Counted from the stretch's first letter, positions 27,821-37,847 are shown. The stretch: DNA of 64,000 nt from Streptomyces sp. NRRL F-5135 (GCF_000719775.1 NZ_JOHR01000020.1:1-64000); one strand, 5' to 3'. Numbers and translations are program-made. Notes: a model not told the origin generated them from the letters alone.

Positions 27821-28900
27821 ATGTCCTCCGCACTGACCGATCTCTGCCGGTACCCGATCGTGCAGGCCCCCATGGCGGGCGGCGCTTCCTGTCCGCAGCT
27901 GGCCGCCGCCGTGTCCGGGGCCGGGGGGCTGGGTTTCCTCGCCGCCGGTTACAAGACCGCCGACGGCATGCGCGACGAGATCAAACAGCTGCGGGGGCTC
28001 ACCGGCCGGCCCTTCGGCGTCAACCTGTTCATGCCGCAGCCGCACCACGCCGACCACGCGGCTGTCGAGGTGTACAGCAACCAGCTCGCCCACGAGGCCA
28101 GTTGGTACGAGACCCCGCTGGGCAATCCCGACGCCGGCCGGGACGACGCCTACGAGGCCAAGCTGGCGATCCTGCTCGACGATCCGGTACCGGTCGTCTC
28201 GTTCACCTTCGGGTGTCCGACCCGGGCCGTGTTCGACGCCTTCGCCGAGGTGGGGACGTTCACCATTGTCACGGTGACCACGCCGGAGGAGGCCCAGACC
28301 GCGCAGTGGTCCGGCGCCGACGCCGTCTGTGTGCAGGGGATCGAGGCCGGCGGGCACCAGGGCACGCACCGCGACGACCCGGACGCCGACGGCGCGGGGA
28401 TCGGCCTGCTCTCGCTGGTGCCGCTGGTCAGGGAGAGCGTGCAGGTGCCGCTGATCGCCGCGGGCGGGCTGATGCGCGGCGGTCAGATCGCGGCGGTGCT
28501 CGCGGCGGGCGCGGACGCGGCGCAGCTCGGCACGGCCTTCCTGGTGTGCCCGGAGTCCGGCGCCAACGTGCTGCACAAGCAGGCGATGACGAATCCGCTG
28601 TTCGTACGGACGGAGCTGACCCGGGCCTTCTCCGGCCGGCCCGCCCGTGGGCTCGTCAACCGCTTCATGCGCGAGCACGGCCCGTACGCGCCGCCCGCCT
28701 ACCCGGAGGTCCACCATCTCACCTCGGGGCTGCGCAAGGCGGCGGCCAAGGTCGGCGATCCCCAGGGGATGGCGCTCTGGGCCGGGCAGGGCCACCGGAT
28801 GGCCCGTGAACTGCCGGCCGGCCGGCTGGTCGAGGTGCTGGCCGGTGAACTCGACGCGACGCGCGCCTCGTTGATGCCGGGACTGGGCCACATCTCGTGA
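27821..28900 (+). CDS. Nitronate monooxygenase / FMN-dependent NPD family protein
   Basis: 359 aa TIM-barrel flavoprotein starting MSSALTDLCRYPIVQAPMAGG. The phosphate and FMN contacts lie in PLIAAGGLMRGGQIAAVLAAGADAA near 210-235. The catalytic-His motif is GIEAGGHQG near 172. The family oxidises alkyl nitronates such as propionate-3-nitronate, a toxin-detoxification step. The leaderless pattern is present: CACGAT (27809-27814), then 6 nt, then ATG, with no Shine-Dalgarno. It is translationally coupled to rsmE by a 4-bp GTGA overlap. Confidence 0.88.
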   Translation: MSSALTDLCRYPIVQAPMAGGASCPQLAAAVSGAGGLGFLAAGYKTADGMRDEIKQLRGLTGRPFGVNLFMPQPHHADHAAVEVYSNQLAHEASWYETPLGNPDAGRDDAYEAKLAILLDDPVPVVSFTFGCPTRAVFDAFAEVGTFTIVTVTTPEEAQTAQWSGADAVCVQGIEAGGHQGTHRDDPDADGAGIGLLSLVPLVRESVQVPLIAAGGLMRGGQIAAVLAAGADAAQLGTAFLVCPESGANVLHKQAMTNPLFVRTELTRAFSGRPARGLVNRFMREHGPYAPPAYPEVHHLTSGLRKAAAKVGDPQGMALWAGQGHRMARELPAGRLVEVLAGELDATRASLMPGLGHIS

Positions 28901-29661
28901 CCGCGCCCGTTTTCGTCGTGGCCGGCTTCGACGCCGGTGTCGGGCCCGGTGTCGATTCCGGTACCGGCGGCCGTTTCGTCCTGGACGGGCCGGAGGGGCG
29001 GCACGCGGTCTCCGTGAAGCGGCTGCGCCCGGGCGAGGACGTGGTACTGACGGACGGTCAGGGGCGGTGGGCCGATGGCGTGGTGCTGGCCGCGGAGGGC
29101 AAGGACCGGCTGGTGGTCCAGCTGGCCACGGTCGCCGAGGAGCCGCCGGAGACGCCGCGTATCACCGTCGTCCAGGCCCTGCCCAAGGGCGACCGGGGGG
29201 AACTCGCCGTCGAGACCATGACGGAGACCGGGGTGGACGCGATCGTCCCGTGGACTGCCTCGCGCTGCGTGACGCAGTGGAAGGGCGACCGGGGGGCCAA
29301 GGCGCTCGCCAAATGGCGCGCGACGGCCCGCGAGGCGGGCAAGCAGTCGCGCCGTGTGCGGTTCCCCGAGGTCACGGACGCCATGACGACCAAGCAGGTC
29401 GCCGCGTCGCTGGCGACGGCGGACTTCGCGGCCGTCCTGCACGAGAGCGGTGAGGAGCCGCTGGCGACCGCGGCGCTGCCGGACAGGGGCTCGATCGTCC
29501 TGGTCGTGGGACCCGAAGGCGGCGTCGCTCCCGAGGAGTTGACGGCCTTCGCCCAGGCGGGCGCCAGGCCGTACCGCCTGGGGCGGAGCGTTCTGCGCAC
29601 GTCCACCGCCGGCACGGCGGCCACGGCCGTCCTCATGGCCCGCACCGGCCGCTGGTCCTGA
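28897..29661 (+). CDS. rsmE: 16S rRNA (uracil-1498-N3)-methyltransferase
   Basis: 254 aa SPOUT-class methyltransferase, GTG 28897 overlapping the upstream stop by 4 bp. An N-terminal PUA-like domain (GPEGRHAVSVKRLRPGE near 30) is followed by the knotted SAM site VLVVGPEGGVAPEEL near 202 and LGRSVLRTSTAGTAA near 225. It methylates U1498 in the 30S decoding region. Family length is normal. The pairing with nitronate monooxygenase seems operonic rather than functional. Confidence 0.95.
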   Translation: MTAPVFVVAGFDAGVGPGVDSGTGGRFVLDGPEGRHAVSVKRLRPGEDVVLTDGQGRWADGVVLAAEGKDRLVVQLATVAEEPPETPRITVVQALPKGDRGELAVETMTETGVDAIVPWTASRCVTQWKGDRGAKALAKWRATAREAGKQSRRVRFPEVTDAMTTKQVAASLATADFAAVLHESGEEPLATAALPDRGSIVLVVGPEGGVAPEELTAFAQAGARPYRLGRSVLRTSTAGTAATAVLMARTGRWS

Positions 29662-29979
29662 CCGCGGCACGGACCCGCCGGTCGCCGGTCGACGGCCCGG
29701 ACCCTCGGTCGTCGATCCTCGGCACGGGCCTGTGCGGCTCTGGCCTGCGCCCCGCCCGTACCCGCCCGTATCTGCCCGTACCCGCCCGCCGGTCGGTGAC
29801 GGCGGGTACGGCCGGCCATGACGCCCCTCAAAGACCCGCCGCCGAAGCGGATAGCGGCCGATACCATGCATGCGTACGGATCATCCTGATCACCGGCACC
29901 GGTGGCACCGGGTGTCGCTCGGCGATGCCGGGGCGGCCGAGGATGTCCGGTGATCGACGGCAGCGAGGAGGCCGGGAGC
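29662..29979. other. Intergenic region with 4 x 10-bp array (29751-29790)
   Basis: 318 bp with no gene. 29751-29790 holds four exact-register 10-bp units with the core GCCCGTA (last unit GCCCGCC). GATACCAT at about 29859 is a possible -10 for the HIT gene. The rest shows nothing recognisable. Confidence 0.5.
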
Positions 29980-30339
29980 ATGGCCGGAGAACCACAGGCC
30001 GACTGTCTGTTCTGCAAGATCGTCGCCGGGGAGGTGCCGGCCACCGTCGTGCGTGAGTCGGAGACCACCGTCGCCTTCCGCGACATCAACCCGCAGGCGC
30101 CGACCCACGTCCTGGTCATCCCCCGGGTCCACTACCCCGACGCGGGCAGCCTCGCCGCGGCCGAGCCGGGGATCGCCGCCGACGTCCTGCGCGAGGCCGC
30201 CGCGGTCGCGAACCAGGAGAAGGCCGACGGCACGGGCTACCGGATCGTGTTCAACACCGGCGCCGGCGCGGGCCAGACCGTCTTCCACGCGCACGCCCAT
30301 GTCCTGGGCGGCCGTGGCTTCAACTGGCCTCCCGGGTAA
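29980..30339 (+). CDS. HIT family nucleotide-binding protein
   Basis: 119 aa from ATG 29980 ([19 protein letters not shown]) with GGGAG close upstream. CLFC is the N-terminal zinc-type pair near 9-12, [15 protein letters not shown] is near 39, and the histidine triad [10 protein letters not shown] is near 103. It resembles HinT, which hydrolyses nucleoside phosphoramidates and acyl-AMP. It ends 5 nt before the ribonuclease Z gene, so the two are probably co-transcribed. In-frame sequence further upstream (from 29902) lacks conservation features. Confidence 0.93.
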   Translation: MAGEPQADCLFCKIVAGEVPATVVRESETTVAFRDINPQAPTHVLVIPRVHYPDAGSLAAAEPGIAADVLREAAAVANQEKADGTGYRIVFNTGAGAGQTVFHAHAHVLGGRGFNWPPG

Positions 30340-30344
30340 CCGTC

Positions 30345-31253
30345 TTGTCCGTACGCGAACTGGTGGTGCTGGGCACCGCGAGCCAGGTGCCCACCCGGCA
30401 CCGCAACCACAACGGCTACCTCCTGCGCTGGGACGGCGAGGGACTGCTCTTCGATCCGGGCGAGGGCACGCAGCGCCAGATGCTGCGCGCCGGCGTGGCC
30501 GCCCACGACATCCACCGGATCTGCGTCACGCACTTCCACGGCGACCACTCGCTCGGCCTGGCCGGCGTCATCCAGCGCGTCAACCTCGACCAGGTCCCGC
30601 ACCCGATCACCGCGCACTACCCGGCGAGCGGACAGCGCTTCTTCGAGCGGCTGCGCTACGCGACGGCCTACCGCGAGACCGCCTCGCTGACCGAGGCACC
30701 GGTCGAGAGGGACGGCGTACTCGCGCGTACGCCCGCGTACACCTTGGAGGCGCACCGGCTCTCGCACCCCGTCGAGTCGTACGGCTACCGCCTCACCGAA
30801 CCCGACGGGCGCCGGATGCTCCCGGACCGGCTCGCCGCGCACGGCATCAAGGGACCGGACGTCGGCCGGCTCCAGCGCGAGGGCGTGCTGAACGGTGTCT
30901 CGCTCGACGAGGTCAGCGAGGTCCGCCGGGGCCAGCGCTTCGCGTTCGTCATGGACACCCGGCTCTGCGCCGGCGTGCACGCCCTGGCGGAGGGCTGCGA
31001 CCTGCTGGTCATCGAGTCGACGTTCCTGGACGAGGACGAACGCCTGGCGGCCGACCACGGTCATCTCACCGCGGGCCAGGCGGCCCGGGCCGCGCGGGAC
31101 GCGGGCGTACGGCATCTGGTGCTCACGCACTTCTCGCAGCGTTACGGGGACCCGGACGAGTTCGAGCGCCAGGCGCGTGCGGCGGGCTTCGACGGCGAAC
31201 TGACGGTCGCGGCGGACCTCGTACGGGTACCTCTGCCGAAACGGTCCGGCTGA
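30345..31253 (+). CDS. rnz: Ribonuclease Z
   Basis: 302 aa starting at TTG 30345 ([29 protein letters not shown]), 5 nt after the HIT stop; no ATG or GTG is available before the conserved region. Zinc ligands are [10 protein letters not shown] near 62, MDTRLC near 203 and LTHFSQRY near 262. tRNase Z removes the 3' trailer from tRNA precursors that lack encoded CCA. The long flexible-arm region has the family's Gly/Pro character. The TTG start with weak Shine-Dalgarno may keep expression low or depend on translational coupling. Confidence 0.93.
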   Translation: MSVRELVVLGTASQVPTRHRNHNGYLLRWDGEGLLFDPGEGTQRQMLRAGVAAHDIHRICVTHFHGDHSLGLAGVIQRVNLDQVPHPITAHYPASGQRFFERLRYATAYRETASLTEAPVERDGVLARTPAYTLEAHRLSHPVESYGYRLTEPDGRRMLPDRLAAHGIKGPDVGRLQREGVLNGVSLDEVSEVRRGQRFAFVMDTRLCAGVHALAEGCDLLVIESTFLDEDERLAADHGHLTAGQAARAARDAGVRHLVLTHFSQRYGDPDEFERQARAAGFDGELTVAADLVRVPLPKRSG

Positions 31254-31262
31254 CGGCGGGAC

Positions 31263-31365
31263 GGGGTCCGGACCGGTCGCGACCGAGGCATCGGGCGGGG
31301 TTCGGGACCGGTCGTGAGCGAGGCGCCGTGCGGGTTCCGGACCGGTCGCGACCGAGGCGCCGCGC
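31263..31365. repeat. Three tandem ~34-bp units downstream of rnz
   Basis: Units at 31263-31296, 31297-31331 and 31332-31365 share GGGTTCCGGACCGGTCGCGACCGAGG-type sequence. Units 1 and 3 contain the perfect palindrome CGGTCGCGACCG. They start 9 nt after the rnz stop and could fold as terminator hairpins. Confidence 0.75.
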
Positions 31366-31380
31366 GCACGCGTGTGTGAC

Positions 31381-31420
31381 GCGCGTGTGACAGGTACGAC
31401 GCGCGCGTGACAGGTTCGTG
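31381..31420. repeat. Two tandem 20-bp units
   Basis: 31381-31400 and 31401-31420 match at 17 of 20 positions, with the core GTGACAGGT(A/T)CG. They directly follow the 34-bp array and precede the PfkB kinase by 125 bp. Possibly regulatory; no promoter is clearly recognised. Confidence 0.55.
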
Positions 31421-31544
31421 AGCGCCGCCGGCCGCCGCACGGCCGGCGACCGCCCCCGCGGCCCGGATGCGGACGTCCGGGCGTCGGCCGCGGCCCCGCG
31501 GATCGGGCAGACTGTCCGGATCCGCACGCGACCGGGAGCCCGCC

Positions 31545-32657
31545 GTGATCACACCCACTGGAGACCCGCAGGACCACATCGCCCATGTCGATCCGCTCGG
31601 CGCGCTGCGCGCACCGGACGATCCCCCGTGCGACGTCTACCTCACCGGCACGGTCTTCCTCGACATCATCTTCACCGGCCTGGACTCGGCGCCCGTGCGC
31701 GGGACGGAGTCCTGGGCCCGGGGCATGGGATCGAGCCCCGGCGGCATCGCCAACATGGCCACCGCCCTGGCCCGCCTGGGGCTGCGGACGTCGCTCTCCG
31801 CCGCCTTCGGGGACGACCACTACGGCGAGTACTGCTGGGACGCGCTGGAGCAGGGCGAGGGCATCGACCTGAGCCGGTCCCGCACGGTGCCCGGCTGGCA
31901 CTCGCCGGTCACCGTCTCCATGGCGTACGAGGGCGAGCGGACCATGGTCTCGCACGGCCACGAGGCCCCGCCGCCCGAGGGCGCGCTCCCGGAGTGCCCG
32001 CCCCGCGCGCGGGCCGCCGTGGCCGCGCTCGCGCCCGGCCGGCGCGACGAGTGGATCGCCGGCGCCGCCCGTGGCGGAGCCCGGATCTTCGCCGACGTCG
32101 GGTGGGACGACACCGGCCGCTGGGACCTGGCGGGGCTGGCCGATCTGGAGCACTGCGAGGCGTTCCTGCCGAACGCCGAGGAGGCCATGCGCTACACCCG
32201 CACCGACTGCCCCCGCGCCGCCGCGTGGCGGCTCACCGACCGGGTGCCGGTGGCCGTGGTGACGCTGGGCTCGGAGGGCGCGTACGCGGTCGACGGCGCC
32301 ACCGGCGAGACCGCCGAGGTCCCCGCGATCGGGGTGGAGGCCCTGGACCCGACGGGCGCGGGCGATGTCTTCGTGGCCGGTTTCGTCACCGGTACGCTCG
32401 CCGGCTGGCCGCTGGCCGACCGGCTGGCCTTCGCCGGGCTGACCGCCGCGCTCTCGGTGCAGGAGTTCGGGGGCTCGCTCTCCGCGCCCGGCTGGGCCGA
32501 GGTGGCGGCCTGGTGGGAGTACGTGCGGTCCTGCTCGGAGCAGGATCCGGCGGCGCTGCGGCGCTATGCCTTCCTGGCGGACCTGCTGCCCTCGCCGGCT
32601 CGGCCTTGGCCGCTGCGCAGGGCCGTCCCGACGATCGGTTTCGGCCGCTCCGGCTGA
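31545..32657 (+). CDS. PfkB family carbohydrate/nucleoside kinase
   Basis: 370 aa, GTG 31545 with GGGAG 6 nt upstream. The first conserved stretch is VYLTGTVFLDIIFTGL, and the N-terminal PfkB signature follows as SSPGGIANMATALARLG near 64. The C-terminal ATP/anion-hole signature DPTGAGDVF is near 267, with the catalytic Asp in it. Substrate not predictable: ribokinase, adenosine kinase and sugar kinases share this fold. It stands alone after the repeat-rich region and before the phoH operon. Confidence 0.9.
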   Translation: MITPTGDPQDHIAHVDPLGALRAPDDPPCDVYLTGTVFLDIIFTGLDSAPVRGTESWARGMGSSPGGIANMATALARLGLRTSLSAAFGDDHYGEYCWDALEQGEGIDLSRSRTVPGWHSPVTVSMAYEGERTMVSHGHEAPPPEGALPECPPRARAAVAALAPGRRDEWIAGAARGGARIFADVGWDDTGRWDLAGLADLEHCEAFLPNAEEAMRYTRTDCPRAAAWRLTDRVPVAVVTLGSEGAYAVDGATGETAEVPAIGVEALDPTGAGDVFVAGFVTGTLAGWPLADRLAFAGLTAALSVQEFGGSLSAPGWAEVAAWWEYVRSCSEQDPAALRRYAFLADLLPSPARPWPLRRAVPTIGFGRSG

Positions 32658-32750
32658 CCCGGCCCCGGGGGACGCGACGGGTGTGCCGGCTCACGCCCGC
32701 CGCGGTGAACGGCGGGGGACGGCGGTGAACAGTGGTGAGAGGCACGGGAA

Positions 32751-32791
32751 AAGCCCTAGGGGCTTGTCACTGGGGCGCCGTACGCTGGTAG
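32751..32791 (+). promoter_or_regulatory. Hairpin and likely promoter upstream of phoH
   Basis: AAGCCC-TAG-GGGCTT (32751-32765) is a small hairpin, possibly terminating the kinase transcript. Its right arm overlaps a possible -35, TTGTCA (32764-32769). A -10-like TGGTAG follows at 32786-32791 after 16 nt. Promoter assignment is tentative. Confidence 0.4.
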
Positions 32792-32856
32792 GCGAGAGGT
32801 TGTCGAGCAGCGAGAACCGTTCAACAGGAGGTATGTGCAGGCCACAGAGCCGGCCC

Positions 32857-33876
<1,020 letters not shown>

Positions 33877-33943
33877 GCCGGGCCACCCCGGGAACGGGTC
33901 GTGGCGCACCTTTGGAACAGAGGCTGGAGAACAGCGGCGCACC

Positions 33944-34441
33944 ATGTCGATCGACGTCAACAACGAGTCCGGCACCGAGGTCGACGAGCAGGCGCTCCTC
34001 GATGTCGCGCGCTACGCGCTCACCCGGATGCGTATCCACCCGCTCTCCGAACTCTCGGTGATCGTCGTGGACGAGGCCGCCATGGAGCAGCTGCACATCC
34101 AGTGGATGGACCTGCCGGGGCCCACGGATGTCATGTCCTTCCCGATGGACGAGCTGCGTCCGCCGGCCAAGGACGAGGAGGAGCCCCCGCAGGGTCTCCT
34201 CGGTGACATCGTCCTCTGCCCCGAGGTCGCCAGGAAGCAGGGCGAGGAGGCCCCGACGCGGCACACCATGGACGAGGAGCTCCAGCTGCTCACCGTCCAC
34301 GGTGTGCTGCACCTCCTCGGCTACGACCACGAGGAGCCGGACGAGCGGGCCGAGATGTTCGGGCTCCAGGCGGCCATCGTGGACGGCTGGCGGGCCGAGC
34401 GCGGCCTGACCGGCCCGTCTCCCGCGCCGACCGTCTCATGA
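33944..34441 (+). CDS. ybeY: Endoribonuclease YbeY (rRNA maturation)
   Basis: 165 aa, ATG 33944. The zinc motif H-x3-H-x5-H appears as [11 protein letters not shown] near 119-129. The family motif [14 protein letters not shown] is near 55. YbeY matures the 16S rRNA 3' end and takes part in ribosome quality control. The stop overlaps the next gene by 4 bp (ATGA), continuing the phoH-ybeY-CBS operon. The acidic insertion DEEEPP near 75 lies in a loop. Confidence 0.95.
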   Translation: MSIDVNNESGTEVDEQALLDVARYALTRMRIHPLSELSVIVVDEAAMEQLHIQWMDLPGPTDVMSFPMDELRPPAKDEEEPPQGLLGDIVLCPEVARKQGEEAPTRHTMDEELQLLTVHGVLHLLGYDHEEPDERAEMFGLQAAIVDGWRAERGLTGPSPAPTVS

Positions 34442-35727
34442 CCGCGCAGCTGATCGTCGGCGCGGTCGCGCTGGTCGTGGTGGCCTGGCTGGCCGCGTGC
34501 GCCGAGGCGGGCCTGGCCCGGATCACCAGCTTCCGGGCGGCCGAGGCCCTGCGCTCGGGGCGCAGGGGCGCGGCCAAGCTGGCGCAGATCGCCTCCGACC
34601 CGACGCGCTATCTGAACGTGGCGCTGCTGGTCCGGGTCGCGTGCGAGATGGCGGCGGGCGTGCTGGTCACGTACGTCTGCCTGAACCAGTTCGCCCGTAC
34701 CTGGGTGGCGCTGGTCGTGGCGATCGGGGTGATGGTGCTCGTCAGCTATGTCGCGGTGGGGGTCTCACCGCGCACGATCGGCCGCCAGCACCCGCTGAAC
34801 ACGGCGACGGCCGCCGCGTACGCGCTGCTGCCGCTGGCCCGGGTCATGGGCCCGGTGCCGCAGTTGCTGATCCTTCTCGGTAACGCGCTCACGCCCGGAA
34901 AGGGCTTCCGCAAGGGGCCGTTCGCGAGCGAGGCGGAGCTGCGGGCGATGGTCGACCTGGCCGAGCAGGAGTCCCTCATCGAGGACGAGGAGCGCCGGAT
35001 GGTGCACTCGGTCTTCGAGTTGGGGGACACGCTCGTACGCGAGGTGATGGTCCCGCGCACGGACCTGGTGTCCATCGAGCGCTTCAAGACGATCCGTCAG
35101 GCGCTGACGCTGGCGCTGCGCTCCGGCTTCTCCCGGATCCCGGTGACGGGGGAGAACGAGGACGACATCGTCGGCATCGTCTATCTGAAGGACCTGGTCA
35201 GAAAGACGCACATCAACCGGGAGTCGGAGGCCGACCTGGTCTCCACGGCGATGCGGCCCGCCGCCTTCGTGCCCGACACGAAGAACGCGGGGGACCTGCT
35301 GCGCGAGATGCAGCAGGAGCGCAGCCATGTGGCGGTCGTGATCGACGAGTACGGCGGCACGGCCGGCATCGTCACGATCGAGGACATCCTGGAGGAGATC
35401 GTCGGTGAGATCACCGACGAGTACGACCGCGAGCTGCCGCCGGTGGCGGAGCTCGGAGACGGCTCCTACCGGGTGACGGCCCGGCTGGACATCGGTGACC
35501 TCGGGGCGCTGTTCGGCTTCGACGAATACGACGACGAGGACGTGGAGACGGTCGGCGGGCTGCTGGCCAAGGCGCTGGGGCGGGTGCCGATCGCGGGTGC
35601 CACGGCGACGGTCGAGCTGCCCGACGGGCGCATGCTGCGCCTGACGGCAGAGTCCCCGGCCGGCCGCCGGAACAAGATCGTCACGGTCCTCGCGGAGCCG
35701 GTCCGGGAGGAGGCGCCGGCGTCATGA
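34438..35727 (+). CDS. DUF21/CBS/CorC_HlyC membrane protein (hemolysin C-like family)
   Basis: 429 aa, overlapping ybeY by 4 bp. Residues 1-150 hold three to four membrane helices (DUF21-type). Paired CBS domains follow at about 195-330, including [13 protein letters not shown] and [26 protein letters not shown] CorC_HlyC domain occupies about 345-420. Relatives act in Mg2+/Co2+ export or its control; 'hemolysin' is a historical label. It overlaps the YjbR-like gene by 4 bp. The membrane part is less conserved than the cytoplasmic domains. Confidence 0.92.
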   Translation: MTAQLIVGAVALVVVAWLAACAEAGLARITSFRAAEALRSGRRGAAKLAQIASDPTRYLNVALLVRVACEMAAGVLVTYVCLNQFARTWVALVVAIGVMVLVSYVAVGVSPRTIGRQHPLNTATAAAYALLPLARVMGPVPQLLILLGNALTPGKGFRKGPFASEAELRAMVDLAEQESLIEDEERRMVHSVFELGDTLVREVMVPRTDLVSIERFKTIRQALTLALRSGFSRIPVTGENEDDIVGIVYLKDLVRKTHINRESEADLVSTAMRPAAFVPDTKNAGDLLREMQQERSHVAVVIDEYGGTAGIVTIEDILEEIVGEITDEYDRELPPVAELGDGSYRVTARLDIGDLGALFGFDEYDDEDVETVGGLLAKALGRVPIAGATATVELPDGRMLRLTAESPAGRRNKIVTVLAEPVREEAPAS

Positions 35728-36083
35728 CGCCGGACGAACTCACCGCGTGCTGCCTGGCGTTGAACGGGACGTCCACGGACTCCCCGTTCCCGCGCAGCCC
35801 CGGGGTCACGGTGTTCCGGGTGGGCGGGAAGATCTTCGCGATCTGCTCGCTTGAGGACCGCCCGCTGAAGGTCTCGCTCAAATGCGACCCGGAGGAGGCG
35901 ATCCGCCTGCGCGCCACCCACCCGGAGATCGTCCCGGGCTGGCACCTCAACAAGCGCCACTGGAACACGGTGACGGTCGGCCCGCTCCCGGCGAGGATGG
36001 TGCGGGAGCTGGTCGAGGACTCGTACGACCTGGTGGTGGCGGGCCTGCCGAGGGCGGACCGGCTCCGGCTCGACCGGCCCTGA
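35724..36083 (+). CDS. MmcQ/YjbR family protein
   Basis: 119 aa, ATG overlapping the previous stop (ATGA). It shows the family pattern FRVGGKIFAICS near 30, LKCDPEEAIRLRATHPEIVPG near 50, then HLNKRHWNTV near 76. The fold resembles a DNA-binding CyaY-like domain; biochemical function is not established. Last member of the tightly packed phoH operon. Confidence 0.9.
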   Translation: MTPDELTACCLALNGTSTDSPFPRSPGVTVFRVGGKIFAICSLEDRPLKVSLKCDPEEAIRLRATHPEIVPGWHLNKRHWNTVTVGPLPARMVRELVEDSYDLVVAGLPRADRLRLDRP

Positions 36084-36121
36084 CGGGTCCCGCGTCCCAG
36101 GGGGCCCCGGCGAGTCCGGGG

Positions 36122-36161
36122 GAGTTCTGGCGAGTTCCGACGAGTTCTGACGAGTTCCGGC
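36122..36161. repeat. Four 10-bp tandem units
   Basis: GAGTTC(T/C)G(G/A)C repeated four times in exact register between the YjbR gene and the deaminase-like gene. Same unit length and copy number as the arrays at 1941 and 29751. Confidence 0.7.
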
Positions 36162-36265
36162 GGACGAGGCCGGGGGAGCTGACAGGGCCCGGGAGAGCGT
36201 CCGCGTCCCGGCGGACGGGACGCCCCGTCCGCCGGGCCCCCGCCCGCGCTGCCTATGCTCGGCAC

Positions 36266-36631
36266 ATGACTCAGAGCACCGATGCCGCCACCGGCCTCGA
36301 CCCCGAGGACCGCAAGATCATCACTCTCGCCCGCAGCGCTCGTGCGCGCAACGGTGTGCCCGAGGGCGCGGCGGTACGGGACGAGACGGGGCGCACCTAC
36401 GTCGCCGGCACCGTGGAGCTGGACTCCCTCAAGCTGAGCGCGCTGCGCACGGCCGTCGCCATGGCTGTCGCGAGCGGCGCCACCTCGCTGGAGGCCGCGG
36501 CCGTCGTCACCGACGCCGACGGCGCCTCGGACGAGGACCGCGCGGCCGTCCGGGACCTGGGCGGCGCGGCGACCCCGGTCCTGGTGGCGGGCCCCGACGG
36601 GGTGCTGCGGGTGACCGTCCCCGCGGGCTGA
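36266..36631 (+). CDS. Cytidine deaminase-fold protein lacking catalytic residues
   Basis: 121 aa, ATG 36266; -10 TATGCT (36254-36259) is 6 nt upstream, so the mRNA looks leaderless. The chain follows small cytidine deaminases in order: an N-terminal helix with SARARNGVPEGAAV, then strand and turn GRTYVAGTVELDSLKL, then the helix SALRTAVAMAVASGA, then AAVVTDADG. Where active enzymes have (C/H)AE in the zinc helix, this protein reads SALR. No PCxxC pair follows. It therefore cannot bind catalytic zinc as usual and is probably a pseudoenzyme. Its fixed position just before era suggests a translation-linked or structural role. Databases may label it cytidine deaminase. Confidence 0.8.
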   Translation: MTQSTDAATGLDPEDRKIITLARSARARNGVPEGAAVRDETGRTYVAGTVELDSLKLSALRTAVAMAVASGATSLEAAAVVTDADGASDEDRAAVRDLGGAATPVLVAGPDGVLRVTVPAG

Positions 36632-36852
36632 CCGGGAGGCGGGCGTGACGGGCCGGACCTGGGCGGCGGAGCGGCTGACGCGTCCGTGGCGGCGCCGAGC
36701 ACGCCACCGTTCACGACGCCGAGCGCGCCACCGATCAGGACGCCGGCCGCGCGGTCGGCCAGGGCGCCGGCCGCGGTCCGACCGCGACCCGGGCGGCCGT
36801 GACGGCCCCCGCCTGGTCGGTGGCGCGCGCGCGATCGGGGAGAATGGGCGCC

Positions 36853-37803
36853 ATGAGCGCTCGTACCTCCCTTCCCGAGACGGCCGAAGCCCCCCACCGG
36901 GCCGGCTTCGCCTGCTTCGTCGGCCGCCCCAACGCGGGCAAGTCCACCCTCACGAACGCTCTCGTCGGCCAGAAGGTGGCCATCACCTCCAACCGGCCGC
37001 AGACCACCCGGCACACGGTGCGCGGCATCGTGCACCGGCCGGAGGCGCAGCTGATCCTGGTCGACACCCCCGGCCTGCACAAGCCGCGCACGCTGCTCGG
37101 CGAGCGGCTGAACGATGTCGTGCGCACGACCTGGGCAGAGGTCGACGTGATCGGTTTCTGTCTGCCCGCCGACCAGAAGCTCGGTCCCGGTGACCGGTTC
37201 ATCGCCAAGGAACTCGCCGCGATCAAGAAGACGCCGAAGGTCGCCGTCGTCACCAAGACGGACCTCGTCGACTCCAAGACGCTCGCCGAACAGCTGATCG
37301 CGATCGACAAGCTCGGCCGGGAGCTGGGCCTGGAGTGGGCGGAGATCGTCCCCGTCTCGGCCGTCGGCGACCAGCAGGTCGGACTGCTGGCGGACCTGCT
37401 CGTCCCGCTGCTCCCGGAGAGCCCGCCCCTCTATCCGGAGGGCGACCTCACCGACGAGCCGGAGCAGGTGATGGTGGCCGAGCTGATCCGGGAGGCCGCG
37501 CTCGAGGGCGTACGGGACGAGCTGCCGCACTCGATCGCCGTCGTCGTGGAGGAGATGCTGCCGCGCGAGGACCGCCCGGCGGACAAGCCGCTGGTGGACA
37601 TCCACGCGAACGTCTACATCGAGCGCCCCAGCCAGAAGGGCATCATCATCGGCCCGAAGGGCAAGCGGCTCAAAGAGGTCGGCACGAAGTCCCGCAAGCA
37701 CATCGAGGCGCTGCTCGGCACGCCGGTCTTCCTCGATCTGCATGTGAAGGTCGCCAAGGACTGGCAGCGCGACCCCAAGCAGCTGCGGAAGCTGGGCTTC
37801 TGA
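36853..37803 (+). CDS. era: GTPase Era
   Basis: 316 aa starting MSARTSLPETAE. GAGAAT (36840-36845) lies 7 nt before the ATG without a Shine-Dalgarno, supporting a leaderless start at 36853 rather than the ATG three codons earlier. G1 is GRPNAGKST near 23, followed by G3 DTPG and G4 TKTD. The C-terminal KH domain has IIIGPKGKRLKEVG near 260. Era binds the 3' end of 16S rRNA during 30S assembly, in line with ybeY and phoH upstream. Confidence 0.96.
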   Translation: MSARTSLPETAEAPHRAGFACFVGRPNAGKSTLTNALVGQKVAITSNRPQTTRHTVRGIVHRPEAQLILVDTPGLHKPRTLLGERLNDVVRTTWAEVDVIGFCLPADQKLGPGDRFIAKELAAIKKTPKVAVVTKTDLVDSKTLAEQLIAIDKLGRELGLEWAEIVPVSAVGDQQVGLLADLLVPLLPESPPLYPEGDLTDEPEQVMVAELIREAALEGVRDELPHSIAVVVEEMLPREDRPADKPLVDIHANVYIERPSQKGIIIGPKGKRLKEVGTKSRKHIEALLGTPVFLDLHVKVAKDWQRDPKQLRKLGF

Positions 37804-37812
37804 ACTTTCGCC

Positions 37813-37847
37813 GGCCGGGTCCGGCCGTTTCCGGTCCGGACCCGGCC
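37813..37847 (+). terminator. era terminator hairpin
   Basis: GGCCGGGTCCGG (37813-37824) and CCGGACCCGGCC (37836-37847) form perfect 12-bp arms around 11 nt, starting 10 nt after the era stop. Confidence 0.75.

Noticed and set aside
32833..32856. phoH start at ATG 32833
   Set aside because: GGAGG ends only one or two bases before it, too close for normal initiation. Conserved protein sequence begins at ATG 32857, although the longer form cannot be ruled out.
36266..36631. Active cytidine deaminase
   Set aside because: Catalytic (C/H)AE and PCxxC residues are absent from the aligned region.
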